In this document: positions 43,767 to 52,267 of the stretch, piece after piece
Position numbering within the stretch: the stretch's first letter is position 1
Layout of the letters: every line of letters starts with the position of its first letter
NCBI RefSeq assembly: GCF_003318255.1
Contig: NZ_QOCF01000033.1
Location: 1-54,068 of the forward strand
Reading direction: 5' to 3'
From: Ruegeria sp. A3M17
Lineage (GTDB): Bacteria; Pseudomonadota; Alphaproteobacteria; Rhodobacterales; Rhodobacteraceae
Length of the DNA: 54,068 nt
Position numbers and translations under genes: made by a program
The notes under the pieces: generated by a model
Database searches by the model: none
What the model was told of the DNA's origin: nothing
The model's input: the letters and a program-made list of their open reading frames with translations, nothing else

Positions 43767-44074
43767 GTCGTACCTGCTTGGGTTCGGGATACCATGCGAA
43801 TTTGTCTTTTGATGGACCGGACGCGCAAAGGAGTTTCCTCCACCGTTCCTGCAAAGGCAGGCCGGCATGTCGTGGTGCCGGGCCTGACAAAACAGCCGAG
43901 GCCGGGCTGGCGCTGCGATTGTTTGGGGCAGTCGGGCAAGGCCTGAGCCTCCTCAAATACGTTGCACACTAATTAATATGGTTGCTTAATATGCAATACT
44001 CGTCAATAAAAAACTCAGAGGACAATTTTTGATCTGCCCTCAGATAATACTGACGACCAAGGGAGGAACCGCAA
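43767..44074. other. Divergent region between ABC operon and AhpD/CMD-like gene
   Basis: About 308 bp with no gene. The left two thirds are G/C-rich with small inverted repeats (for example CCTGC-AAAG-GCAGG); it may be the long leader of the ABC message. The right third (about 43960-44040) is strongly A/T-rich, with TTAATAT repeated and TTGCA/TGCAA arms around it, and contains the TATGCA-N6-GTCAATAAA element listed separately. Confidence 0.45.
43990..44010. promoter_or_regulatory. TATGCA-N6-GTCAATAAA element, copy 2
   Basis: This 21-bp stretch has 15 fixed positions identical, with identical spacing and the same orientation relative to the flanking divergent genes, to 33879-33899 upstream of soxB. 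It lies between the amino-acid ABC operon and the gene pair encoding the AhpD/CMD-like and XRE-cupin proteins. A shared binding site for the XRE-cupin regulator encoded at 44665 is the simplest hypothesis. Confidence 0.55.
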
Positions 44075-44653
44075 ATGTCTGCCTGGATCAGCATGATATC
44101 TGACGAAGATGCTGACTCGCATCTGAAGGCCACTCTGGATTTGGCGCGTACACCGCACGGCACTGTCGACAATGTCATGCGGGTGCATTCCCTGCGGCCT
44201 AACACCATGAAGGGGCATGTGATTCTGTATCGAGCCTGTCTGCACGATGAGGCGAACAAAGTTCCCATGTGGTTTCAGGAAGTGATCAGTTCCTACGTAT
44301 CCACTCTCAACACCTGCCCCTATTCCTATGCTAACCACTGGTCTAACGCCCGGCACCTGATCGACGACGCCGCACGCGCCGACAAGATCGAAGCCGCACT
44401 CGAGGCACATCGCCCGCAGGATGCGTTCGACGGCGCACATTTGGCTGCACTGACCTATGCTGAAAAGCTTACACTTTCGCCGGGTACGATGGTCGATTCT
44501 GATGTGGCAGCCCTGAAAGACACCGGTTGGGAGGATGGCGAGATTCTCGAAATCAACCAGATCGTAGGATACTTCAACTACGCCAACCGGTTGCTGAATG
44601 GCCTTGGTGTCACCACCGATGGCGATGTGGTGGGGTATTATAGCAGCGAGTGA
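44075..44653 (+). CDS. AhpD/carboxymuconolactone decarboxylase-fold, peroxidase-related protein
   Basis: 192 residues, all-helical. The active-site-like segment reads STLNTCPYSYANHW (Cys81, Ser84, His88), where peroxidase-related CMD proteins usually have CxxC followed by His. The second cysteine is thus replaced by Ser, so a disulfide-based alkylhydroperoxidase mechanism is doubtful. The C-terminal EILEINQIVGYFNYANRLLNGLG is family-typical. It has GGGAGGA as ribosome binding site and is cotranscribed with the XRE-cupin regulator 11 bp downstream. Confidence 0.8.
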   Translation: MSAWISMISDEDADSHLKATLDLARTPHGTVDNVMRVHSLRPNTMKGHVILYRACLHDEANKVPMWFQEVISSYVSTLNTCPYSYANHWSNARHLIDDAARADKIEAALEAHRPQDAFDGAHLAALTYAEKLTLSPGTMVDSDVAALKDTGWEDGEILEINQIVGYFNYANRLLNGLGVTTDGDVVGYYSSE

Positions 44654-44664
44654 AAGGACGGATC

Positions 44665-45252
44665 ATGCAAGGAGACACTCCAGGCAGACAGATCGACCGT
44701 GCCATCGGCGCCTCGCTGAAGGAATTGCGCCAAAGTCGGAAGCAATCCGCTCGTAGCTTGGCAGAACAGTCCGGTATCTCAGCCGCCATGATCAGCCGGA
44801 TCGAAAATGGGTTGGTTTCTCCCTCAATCGACACTCTGGCGGCACTGGCCGAAGCGCTCGAAGTTCCGATTGTTTCTTTGTTCCGCGAAGCGCGTACAGA
44901 TCACACTGACTACACTCTTGTGCGCCATGGTGAGGGACTGAAATCCAACCGTATCTCGGCGGGGCACAGCCACGAGTATGTCAATCTTTCACTGCATTCT
45001 CGTAAAGACCTGCGATTTCAGGCGCGTCGCGTGACTTTATTGCGCGAAGGCGGGCCGCCGCCCTCTTATGTCGGCCACGGCGTAGTGTTTGTACAAGCAC
45101 TCGAAGGCCAAGCCGTTTACCGATATGGCGAGGCCCGCTTTACGCTGTCAGCTGGCGACACGATCAGTGTGGACGCTGAACTCAACCACGGGTTCGAAGA
45201 TGTTCTGACCCCTGAGTTTGTCTTTCTAACAGTTCAGGCCGAGCGCCCATGA
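44665..45252 (+). CDS. XRE-family regulator with C-terminal cupin domain (second copy type)
   Basis: 195 residues from ATG at 44665 with AAGGA upstream; an in-frame GTG at 44650 overlaps the preceding stop and is less likely. HTH_XRE (about 11-70: SLAEQSGISAAMISRIENG, SIDTLAALAEALE) plus cupin (about 110-190, GHGVVFVQALEGQAVYRYG, GDTISVDAELNHGF). It parallels the protein encoded at 16004 over its full length, including the HGF ending of the cupin, but is well diverged. Candidate regulator of the adjacent ABC operon and of soxBDAG through the shared promoter element. Confidence 0.84.
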   Translation: MQGDTPGRQIDRAIGASLKELRQSRKQSARSLAEQSGISAAMISRIENGLVSPSIDTLAALAEALEVPIVSLFREARTDHTDYTLVRHGEGLKSNRISAGHSHEYVNLSLHSRKDLRFQARRVTLLREGGPPPSYVGHGVVFVQALEGQAVYRYGEARFTLSAGDTISVDAELNHGFEDVLTPEFVFLTVQAERP

Positions 45253-45264
45253 CACCCAGTTAAC

Positions 45265-46644
45265 ATGGCTCAGGCAATCGACCTTAATCTGACCAAAGGG
45301 TCCATTGCAGGCCATTTCCGAACATTGGCGATACCCGGCGCTGTCGGAATGCTTTTTAGTACACTGTATAACATCGTCGACATCTTCTTTGCCGGACTGT
45401 TGTCGACAAGCGCCCAAGCCGGGCTGGCCCTTGGTTTTCAAGCTTTCTTCATCTCTATTTCTGTGGGCGTCGGGCTGGGTGCAGCTATGAGTGCACTGGT
45501 TGGAAACGCTCTGGGTTCAGGCGACAACCGAGCGGCACGACGCCTAGCGGCCCAAGGGATAACTTACGGAATTGTTGCGTCTTGCCTGCTTGCCCTGGCA
45601 GGGCTTTGGTTCGGCCCATTGTTAATCAAGCTTGTCTCGGAACCAGGCGTTTATCGTGAAGCCGGGCTTCGCTATTTCTATTGGCTGCTGTTGGCAATGC
45701 CCGGGTTCCTTCTGGCCCATGGATGTAATGGCATCCTGCAGGCCCATGGCGACGCGGTGTCTATGCAACGGGCACTTATTGTCGCGTTTCTGGCAAATAT
45801 TGTTCTGAATCCCCTCCTGATCTACGGAGTTCCGGGCGTGATCCCGGGCATCGGCTTCAACGGTTTGGCTTTATCTACGGTGATCAGCCAGACAGGCGTG
45901 ATGATCTTTTTGATCCAGCAGGTTCTTCGGCGAAGGCGAATGAAACGTATGCGCGCGGCCTATTTCAGACCACGCCTGAAACGGTTTGCAGAAATTTCGC
46001 TGCAGGTTCTGCCCACTGCCTTTTCGTTCACGATCATGTTGTTGTCGGCCTTTGTCCTGCAATTTGCGCTAAAGCTTTTTGGCGAACATGCCATTGCCGG
46101 CTATGCAATCGCTATACGGCTTGAACAGGTTTTGTTGCTGCCCATTCTGGGCGTCACGGGTGCCCTACTGCCAATCGCCTCACAGAATTTCGGTGCTCGG
46201 GACAGCTAGCGGGTGCGCGCCGCGTTGTTCTATTGCTGGCGCGTCGGGTTTTACATGTCACTGATTGCGATCCCGATCCTCTGGCTCGGTGGTCCCTTAG
46301 TGATGCGCCTTTTTACAGCGGACCCCGAGGTTGTTCGCGTTGGTGTGGGATATCTACGAGTCGACAGTCTGATCTTGCCTTTCTACATGATGCTGTTTTC
46401 GATCAACTCACTCTTGCAGGCCTTCAAAAAACCTATTTGGACCGTTTGGATCAGCCTATATCGCCAGGCTTTTGGGGTCGCGTTCTTTGTTTGGGTGTTT
46501 ATTGGCATATTGGGATTCAACGAAACCGGAGTGTGGTTCGGAACAGCAACGGCCGTAGTGACCGGCTGGGTCGTCGCTATGGCGTTGACCATACGCATTG
46601 CGAAGACAGAGATTGGCGGTTTGTGGGTGCACGCCACGGGGTGA
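45265..46644 (+). pseudogene. MATE-family efflux transporter, interrupted by an in-frame TAG
   Basis: Read through, the frame encodes 459 residues, the normal MATE length with twelve membrane helices. GMLFSTLYNIVDIFFAGLL and the repeat-unit motif GALLPIASQNFGA are typical. A TAG at 46207-46209 cuts it after residue 314, and the same frame continues directly with RVRAALFYCWRVGFYMSL to a TGA at 46642-46644. The interrupted codon would be CAG or similar in GARD(S)-x-RVRAA, so one C-to-T change explains it. A truncated product would lack five helices and is unlikely to work. A sequencing error is the alternative. Confidence 0.82.
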
Positions 46645-46663
46645 AAAAACTGCACATCCGCAT

Positions 46664-47031
46664 GGGTCTGTTGCAAACTTTCGCCAGCTTACGCTTTTGA
46701 CGGTGGCGAGTGAATGCCTACCAGAGATAATAAGTCGAAAACCTGCTCATGGCTTCTTTCAAAGGCGCACAGCTCTCTAAGGTCAGGAGGCATGACCAGT
46801 AGTTGGCAGTTGCCGCGCGTGCGACGGCTGATAGGAAAACCTTGGGACGGCGATCATATCGGGTCGCCACGCGCCGCCATTCTTCGACCCGAGGTTTGCC
46901 GTGGGACTTCGGAAAAAGGGGTGAGCCTGGCCATCTGTTCGTCGGTCAACCAACAAAGGTCGCTCAAGTCACCGTTCCGTTATTTGAGCCGTGAATCACG
47001 CGGCGCAGCGAAATTCAATGCATCCTGACCC
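46664..47031 (-). mobile_element. Internally deleted IS5-family (IS427-group-like) remnant
   Basis: On the minus strand the first codons (TTG at 46967) read LSDLCWLTDEQMARLTPF. After a frameshift they continue as FPKSHGKPRVEE, the usual start of IS5/IS427-type OrfA. The frame then jumps directly to WRRVATRYDRRPKVFLSAVA, which belongs to the C-terminal end of OrfB, so the central part of the transposase is missing. The ends GGGTCTGTTGCAAAC (from 46664) and GGGTCAGGATGCAT (minus strand, ending at 47031) are similar, as expected for imperfect terminal repeats. It lies just after the broken MATE gene and is non-autonomous. Confidence 0.72.
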
Positions 47032-47086
47032 TAGTATGACGCTGACTCTGGTTTTCTTATTTTGTTTCGACACAACACCTACGAGC

Positions 47087-47716
47087 CTAATCTGAAGCAG
47101 ATTTGGCTGAATAGTAATAAGCGATGGCTTGCGCCCGGTTTCTAACTGACAGCTTTTCGTAGATATTCGAGAGGTGGAATTTCACGGTATTGGTGGAAAT
47201 CTGTAACTCTTTTGACAGTTCCCGGTTGGACATTCCCTTCGACAGCGCCTCAAGGATAGCCCGCTCTTTGCGCGACAGGGTCTGAAGAGGACTATGTTGC
47301 ACCGTGCGTACATCGATGAATGGGAAAACCATCTTACCTTTGGCAACATCAACGCAAGTCTCCAGCAGGCCTTCAACCTCACCGGAACGAGGTGCAAACC
47401 CTGCGGCGCCTGCTTGCATTGCCAGCCGTGGGACATCACCTGCCTCATCACCATAGACCACAAAACGCGGTGCGTTTTCCTGTTCGCGCAGCACTTCAAT
47501 CAGTTTAGCTGCACCCAAAGCTGGCAGCTCCCAGGACACCACGCAGACCTTTACCGGCACACGCATGACTGCCCCAAGAAAACCTTCGGCAGTTGCAGAT
47601 GTCGCCACCAACGAGAATCGTTTGTCTCTCTCGAAGATTTCGGACATTGCCGAGAGGACGAGAGAATTGTTGTTGGCGAGCATGATGTCGATTGGAGGGG
47701 GCGTTGTGTCGAGCAT
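47087..47716 (-). CDS. LuxR/NarL-type regulator with degenerate receiver domain
   Basis: 209 residues. The C-terminal GerE/LuxR helix-turn-helix (about 145-205) is intact: LSRKERAILEALSKGMSNREL, ISTNTVKFHLSNIYEKL. The N-terminal half has the size and pattern of a response-regulator receiver but lacks key residues: the phosphoacceptor position reads VCVVSWELP (Ser61 instead of Asp) and the acidic pocket is Asn15-Asn16. It is thus probably phosphorylation-independent. Start ATG at 47716 has AGGTGGA upstream. It is divergent from the serine-cycle operon and likely controls it through the repeats between them. Confidence 0.85.
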   Translation of the reverse strand: MLDTTPPPIDIMLANNNSLVLSAMSEIFERDKRFSLVATSATAEGFLGAVMRVPVKVCVVSWELPALGAAKLIEVLREQENAPRFVVYGDEAGDVPRLAMQAGAAGFAPRSGEVEGLLETCVDVAKGKMVFPFIDVRTVQHSPLQTLSRKERAILEALSKGMSNRELSKELQISTNTVKFHLSNIYEKLSVRNRAQAIAYYYSAKSASD

Positions 47717-47733
47717 TGATTTTCCACCTAATT

Positions 47734-47817
47734 TACCCAAGAACTACCATGTTGGGTAGGTAAGTTTCCGGTATACATCGGTATATTTGCCAGAATGGGT
47801 AGGTTTTTCCCCACCCA
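47734..47817. promoter_or_regulatory. Array of TGGGTA/TACCCA repeats between luxR-type gene and serine-cycle operon
   Basis: TACCCAA (47734-47740) and TTGGGTA (47752-47758) form a perfect 7-bp dyad with 11-bp spacing. TGGGT (47796-47800) and ACCCA (47813-47817) form a second dyad with 12-bp spacing. The two TGGGTAGG copies (47753, 47796) are 43 bp apart, close to four helical turns. A further CTACCC follows at 47823-47828. This looks like cooperative binding sites for the adjacent LuxR-type protein. Confidence 0.55.
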
Positions 47818-47936
47818 AATAGCTACCCTAAAGCAGTAGTAAGTTACGTTGCGCCCTGACGCAAGGATCGGCTTTTCTTTTCAGTAACGCGACAGACGGG
47901 GCGCATTACAGACCCCGTCGCCGAGGAGGATCGCCA

Positions 47937-49178
47937 ATGACGTTTCAAATCTACCCGACGCTCGAAATTCCGGAAACACTGGCTGCGGGACCCGGACCAG
48001 GCAATACCGATGCCCGCGTTCTGCATGCCTTCGCAAATGCGGGTGTTGCGGATCACATGCAGGGTGACGTCCTGCGCGGCATGATCGAATGCAAGCACAT
48101 GCTGCGCAAAATCTGGGGCACCGACAATACCTATACCTTCGCGGTTGCCGGCACCGGCTGGAGCGCACTAGACACTATGTTCTCGGCCGTTATGCCTGGC
48201 GACAAGGTGGTTGCGTTCACCAATGGCACCTTTTCCGGCATTGACGCGCTGACCCTTCGGATCAAGGCAGCCACGCCCGAAGAACATGCCGACAATCCAC
48301 TTGATCCCAATGCGGCCAGCGTCACCGTGATCGAAATTCCGCATGGCCAGCCCGTGACCGGTGAGGTGGTCGAGGTCGCATTGGCAGAACACAAGCCGAA
48401 ATGGGCTTTCATGGCGCATTGGGAAACCGGTTCCGGCCGTGTCAACGATGTACAGGGATTCTCGGATGCGTGTGAACATCACGGCGCCATGGGTTTGATA
48501 GATGCCGTGTCTTCGCTAGGTGTTGCTGACTTTCGCATCGACGACTTCCCCGGCATCGCAGGCTGGGCTTCGTGCCCGCAAAAAGGCTTGTGCTGCCTGC
48601 CCCTGACCTATGCGCCGGTCAGCTTCACTGACGCCTTTATCGAGGCGCTGAAGACAACCGGTGCTTACTCTTACGTCCACAACCCGATTTTCGAGGCCCG
48701 CCATTGGGGCATTGTTGACGGTCAGGATGTTGAGAAAGGCACCTATCACCGGACCCATTCGGGCTATGCCGTCGCCGCCTTCCATGAATCGCTGCGTCTT
48801 ACATTGCAGGAAGGACTGGCCAAACGCGCGCATTCCTACAAAACGCATGAGGCCGTCCTGCGTGACGCCGTCACCGCGATGGGCTGCGATGTCACTTCGG
48901 ACATGCCCAGCCTCGTAGTGCTGAATCTACCTGCAGAACTGGCTGGCCGCGAGATGGAATTGGTACAGAACTGCCGCGCGCGTGGCTTTGGTATCTGGCC
49001 GACACTCAGCGCCCCAGTACAGGTGCGCATCGGCATCCTGAACCAACTGAACCACCAGTCGATCAGCCGCATCGTAAAACTGTTTGGCGAGGCGATCCGT
49101 GAACTGGGCGGCACAGTGGATTTTGAAGCCATCGAAGCGTTGCTGGAAAGCCGCTACGGCACGTCGATCGCGGCCTGA
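47937..49178 (+). CDS. sgaA: Class V aminotransferase, serine-glyoxylate aminotransferase-like
   Basis: 413 residues. The N-terminal LAAGPGPGNTDARVLHA, the DAVSSLGVADF segment (189-199) and the PLP lysine in ASCPQKGLCCLP (Lys216) mark the AGXT/serine-glyoxylate group. In the serine cycle it converts serine plus glyoxylate to hydroxypyruvate plus glycine. The following genes for malate thiokinase, a hydroxypyruvate reductase-like enzyme and PEP carboxylase make this role likely. Start ATG has a strong GAGGAGGA. It opens the operon, 220 bp from the divergent regulator gene. Other alanine or aspartate:glyoxylate activities cannot be excluded. Confidence 0.85.
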   Translation: MTFQIYPTLEIPETLAAGPGPGNTDARVLHAFANAGVADHMQGDVLRGMIECKHMLRKIWGTDNTYTFAVAGTGWSALDTMFSAVMPGDKVVAFTNGTFSGIDALTLRIKAATPEEHADNPLDPNAASVTVIEIPHGQPVTGEVVEVALAEHKPKWAFMAHWETGSGRVNDVQGFSDACEHHGAMGLIDAVSSLGVADFRIDDFPGIAGWASCPQKGLCCLPLTYAPVSFTDAFIEALKTTGAYSYVHNPIFEARHWGIVDGQDVEKGTYHRTHSGYAVAAFHESLRLTLQEGLAKRAHSYKTHEAVLRDAVTAMGCDVTSDMPSLVVLNLPAELAGREMELVQNCRARGFGIWPTLSAPVQVRIGILNQLNHQSISRIVKLFGEAIRELGGTVDFEAIEALLESRYGTSIAA

Positions 49179-49209
49179 CCGCACTGCATGAACGGGAGGA
49201 AGATTGCAG

Positions 49210-50406
49210 ATGGATATTCACGAATATCAGGCGAAAGAGGTTCTTTCGAATTTTGGTGTCGCCGTGCCTTCGGGTGCGCTGGCCTACAGTCCCGAACAAG
49301 CGGCATATCGGGCGCGCGAGCTGGGGGGCGATCGTTGGATCGTGAAGGCTCAAGTCCATGCCGGAGGCCGTGGAAAAGCCGGTGGTGTCAAACTGTGCAA
49401 CACCGAGAACGAAATCCATGAAGCCTGTGACGAGATGTTCGGACGCAGGTTGGTTACGCATCAAACCGGTCCCGAAGGCAAGGGCATCTACCGTGTCTAC
49501 GTGGAATCCGCCGTGCCGATTGATCGCGAGATTTATCTGGGCTTCGTGCTGGATCGCTCCAGCCAGCGGGTGATGATCGTGGCCTCGTCGGAAGGCGGCA
49601 TGGAGATCGAAGATATCTCGGCTGAACGCCCTGACAGCATCGTGCGATCGATCGTGGAACCGGCCGTGGGTCTGCAGGAATTCCAGGCGCGCGAAATCGC
49701 ATTTCAACTGGGTTTTGAGGCGAAATTGGTGCAGCAAATGGTGCGCACGCTACAGGGCTGTTACGCCGCCTTCAGCAATCTGGACGCTACCATGGTCGAG
49801 ATCAACCCGTTGGTCATCACCGGTGACGATCGGGTTCTGGCGCTGGATGCCAAGATGAGCTTTGACGACAACGCCTTGTTCCGGCATCCGCAGATCTCAG
49901 AGTTACGCGACAAAAGCCAGGAAGACCCGCGCGAAAGCCGCGCGGCGGATCGTGGCCTGTCTTATGTCGGTCTTGACGGCAATATCGGCTGTATCGTGAA
50001 CGGCGCCGGGCTGGCAATGGCCACGATGGATACGATCAAGCTGGCGGGGGGGGAGCCTGCTAACTTTCTGGACATTGGCGGTGGAGCCTCGCCCGAACGT
50101 GTGGCCAAAGCCTTCCGTCTGGTCCTGTCAGACAAAAACGTGCAGGCGGTGCTGGTCAACATATTCGCCGGGATCAATCGCTGTGACTGGGTGGCCGAGG
50201 GCGTCGTTCAGGCGCTACGCGAACTTGAGCTCGAAATCCCTGTCATCGTGCGGCTTGCCGGCACCAATGTCGCGGAAGGTCAGAAAATCCTGGCCAAGTC
50301 CGGCCTGCCGATCATCCGCGCCACCACCCTGATGGAAGCCGCCGAACGCGCTGTTGGTGCGTGGCAAAACGATCTGACCCAAAACACCAAGATGAGGGCT
50401 GTCTAA
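49210..50406 (+). CDS. mtkA: Malate thiokinase (malate-CoA ligase) beta subunit
   Basis: 398 residues, homologous to succinyl-CoA synthetase beta (SucC): an ATP-grasp domain with [17 protein letters not shown] at the start, [15 protein letters not shown], then [12 protein letters not shown], and a C-terminal CoA-ligase domain with [17 protein letters not shown] and [10 protein letters not shown]. SucC and MtkA differ little in motifs; the assignment to malate thiokinase rests on the serine-cycle neighbours. ATG at 49210 is preferred to TTG at 49204 and is served by GGGAGGA. The stop overlaps the alpha start (TAATG). Confidence 0.87.
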   Translation: MDIHEYQAKEVLSNFGVAVPSGALAYSPEQAAYRARELGGDRWIVKAQVHAGGRGKAGGVKLCNTENEIHEACDEMFGRRLVTHQTGPEGKGIYRVYVESAVPIDREIYLGFVLDRSSQRVMIVASSEGGMEIEDISAERPDSIVRSIVEPAVGLQEFQAREIAFQLGFEAKLVQQMVRTLQGCYAAFSNLDATMVEINPLVITGDDRVLALDAKMSFDDNALFRHPQISELRDKSQEDPRESRAADRGLSYVGLDGNIGCIVNGAGLAMATMDTIKLAGGEPANFLDIGGGASPERVAKAFRLVLSDKNVQAVLVNIFAGINRCDWVAEGVVQALRELELEIPVIVRLAGTNVAEGQKILAKSGLPIIRATTLMEAAERAVGAWQNDLTQNTKMRAV

Positions 50407-51296
50407 TGAGCATTCTTCTGGACCGCGACAGCCGTGTTATCGTTCAGGGCATTACCGGACGGATGGCACGGTTCCATACCAAGGACATGCTAGACTACGG
50501 CACTAATGTCGTCGGCGGCGTTGTCCCCGGCAAGGGTGGCGAGACCGTCGAGGGCGTGCCGGTCTTTGACACTGTCAAACAGGCCGTCGAGGCCACCGGT
50601 GCCGATGCCAGCCTTGTTTTCGTGCCGCCACCATTTGCCGCCGATTCCATCATGGAGGCGGCAGATGCGGGTATCCGCTATTGCGTCTGTATCACCGACG
50701 GTATCCCGGCGCAGGACATGATCCGGGTCAAGCGCTACATGTACCGCTATCCCAAAGACAAGCGCATGGTGCTGACCGGACCCAACTGCGCGGGCACCAT
50801 CAGCCCCGGCAAGGCTCTGCTGGGGATCATGCCAGGCCATATCTACCTGCCCGGCAATGTCGGTATCATCGGTCGATCCGGCACGCTTGGCTATGAGGCC
50901 GCAGCCCAGCTGAAAGAACACGGCATCGGCGTCTCAACCAGCGTCGGGATCGGTGGCGACCCGATCAACGGGTCTTCGTTCAGAGATATCCTAGAGCGGT
51001 TCGAACAGGACAAGGACACCGAAGTCATTGCCATGATCGGCGAGATCGGCGGCCCGCAGGAAGCCGAGGCCGCAGAATACATCCGCGACAACATAACCAA
51101 GCCCGTCGTCGCCTATGTTGCAGGTCTGACCGCGCCCAAAGGTCGGACTATGGGTCATGCTGGTGCGATCATCTCGGCCTTTGGCGAAAGTGCCTCAGAA
51201 AAGGTTGAGATCTTGTCGGCGGCGGGAGTGACCGTTGCTGAAAACCCGGCGGTGATTGGTAAAACCATTGCCCGCGTCATCGGAAAGGCTGCGTGA
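50406..51296 (+). CDS. mtkB: Malate thiokinase (malate-CoA ligase) alpha subunit
   Basis: 296 residues, SucD-like. The CoA-binding Rossmann domain begins with RVIVQGITGRMARFHTKDML; the phosphohistidine is His251 in TMGHAGAIIS. PNCAGTISPGKALLGIMPG carries the usual CoA-ligase motif. Together with MtkA it activates malate to malyl-CoA with ATP, which malyl-CoA lyase then cleaves to glyoxylate and acetyl-CoA; the lyase gene is not in the window and may follow the ppc gene. The ATG overlaps the MtkA stop; the stop TGA overlaps the next ATG. Confidence 0.87.
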   Translation: MSILLDRDSRVIVQGITGRMARFHTKDMLDYGTNVVGGVVPGKGGETVEGVPVFDTVKQAVEATGADASLVFVPPPFAADSIMEAADAGIRYCVCITDGIPAQDMIRVKRYMYRYPKDKRMVLTGPNCAGTISPGKALLGIMPGHIYLPGNVGIIGRSGTLGYEAAAQLKEHGIGVSTSVGIGGDPINGSSFRDILERFEQDKDTEVIAMIGEIGGPQEAEAAEYIRDNITKPVVAYVAGLTAPKGRTMGHAGAIISAFGESASEKVEILSAAGVTVAENPAVIGKTIARVIGKAA

Positions 51297-52267
51297 TGAC
51301 CAAACCTTCAGTCCTTGTCACCCGTCGCTGGCCCGCCGCCGTCGAGGCGCGACTGGCCGAAGACTACGACGCTGTACTCAATACCGGGGATACTCCGATG
51401 TCCCCGGCTGAAATCCGCGACGCCCTGAAACACTATGATGCGGTGCTGCCCACTGTTACCGATACGCTCAGCGCAGAGGCGCTGGACGTCCCCGCAGCAC
51501 AGACCAAAATTCTGGCCAATTACGGGGTCGGGTACAGCCACATTTGCGAACCCTCAGCCCGCGAACTTGGCATGACCGTGACAAACACGCCCGACGTTCT
51601 ATCCGAATGCACCGCCGATATTGCGATGACATTGCTGCTAATGGTGGCGCGCCGGGCCGGCGAAGGCGAACGCGAGTTGCGCGCCGGAAACTGGACCGGT
51701 TGGCGGCCCACGCATCTGGTCGGCACCAAGGTCAGCGGTAAGACACTGGGCATCATCGGCTATGGCCGCATCGGGCAGGAAATGGCCCGCCGCGCCCATC
51801 ATGGCTTTGGTATGGACGTCGTTGTTTACAATCGCAGCCAAGTGGCGCCCGACGTTCTGGCTAAGTGTAATGCAACTCAGGTGGATACTGTCGATGAGTT
51901 GTTGCCGCTATGCGACTTCGTCTCGCTGCACTGCCCCGGTGGGGTCGCAAACCGGCACCTGATCAACGGTCGAAGACTCGACTTGATGAAACCCGGCGCC
52001 TTCCTGATCAACACCGCGCGCGGCGAGGTCATCGACGAACACGCCCTGATCCAGGCCCTGATGTTCGACACCATCGGCGGCGCGGCGCTGGATGTGTTAG
52101 ACGGCGAACCCCGCATTAGCTCTGACCTTCTGCAATGTGACAACCTTGTCATGCTGCCACATCTCGGAAGCGCGACTAAAGAAGCACGCGAAGCTATGGG
52201 GTTCCGCGTCATTGAAAACCTCAATGATTTCTTCAATGGCAAAAATCCAAGAGACAAAGTGATCTGA
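51296..52267 (+). CDS. D-2-hydroxyacid dehydrogenase, hydroxypyruvate/glyoxylate reductase-like
   Basis: 323 residues. NAD(P)-binding motif GIIGYGRIGQ (152-161); catalytic Arg242 in NTARGEVID, Glu271 in DVLDGEP and His289 in MLPHLGSAT. LANYGVGYSHI is the usual substrate-loop stretch of glyoxylate/hydroxypyruvate reductases. In the serine cycle it would reduce hydroxypyruvate to glycerate (HprA role), consistent with position between mtkB and ppc. ATG at 51296 overlaps the MtkB stop (TGATG); GTG at 51293 is an alternative. The classical hprA of methylotrophs belongs to the same superfamily. Confidence 0.85.
   Translation: MTKPSVLVTRRWPAAVEARLAEDYDAVLNTGDTPMSPAEIRDALKHYDAVLPTVTDTLSAEALDVPAAQTKILANYGVGYSHICEPSARELGMTVTNTPDVLSECTADIAMTLLLMVARRAGEGERELRAGNWTGWRPTHLVGTKVSGKTLGIIGYGRIGQEMARRAHHGFGMDVVVYNRSQVAPDVLAKCNATQVDTVDELLPLCDFVSLHCPGGVANRHLINGRRLDLMKPGAFLINTARGEVIDEHALIQALMFDTIGGAALDVLDGEPRISSDLLQCDNLVMLPHLGSATKEAREAMGFRVIENLNDFFNGKNPRDKVI

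Noticed and set aside
43020..43868. Longer start at 43868 for the ABC ATPase
   Set aside because: The extra 34 residues have no similarity to ATPase N-termini; the ATG at 43766 begins the conserved domain.
47753..47803. CRISPR-like repeat array
   Set aside because: The repeat unit is only 8 bp, with dyad symmetry and no regular spacers; it is better explained as transcription factor sites.
49210..51296. Succinyl-CoA synthetase sucCD
   Set aside because: The sequences are SucC/SucD-like, but the operon holds sga-like, hydroxypyruvate reductase-like and ppc genes and no TCA-cycle genes, which favours malate thiokinase.
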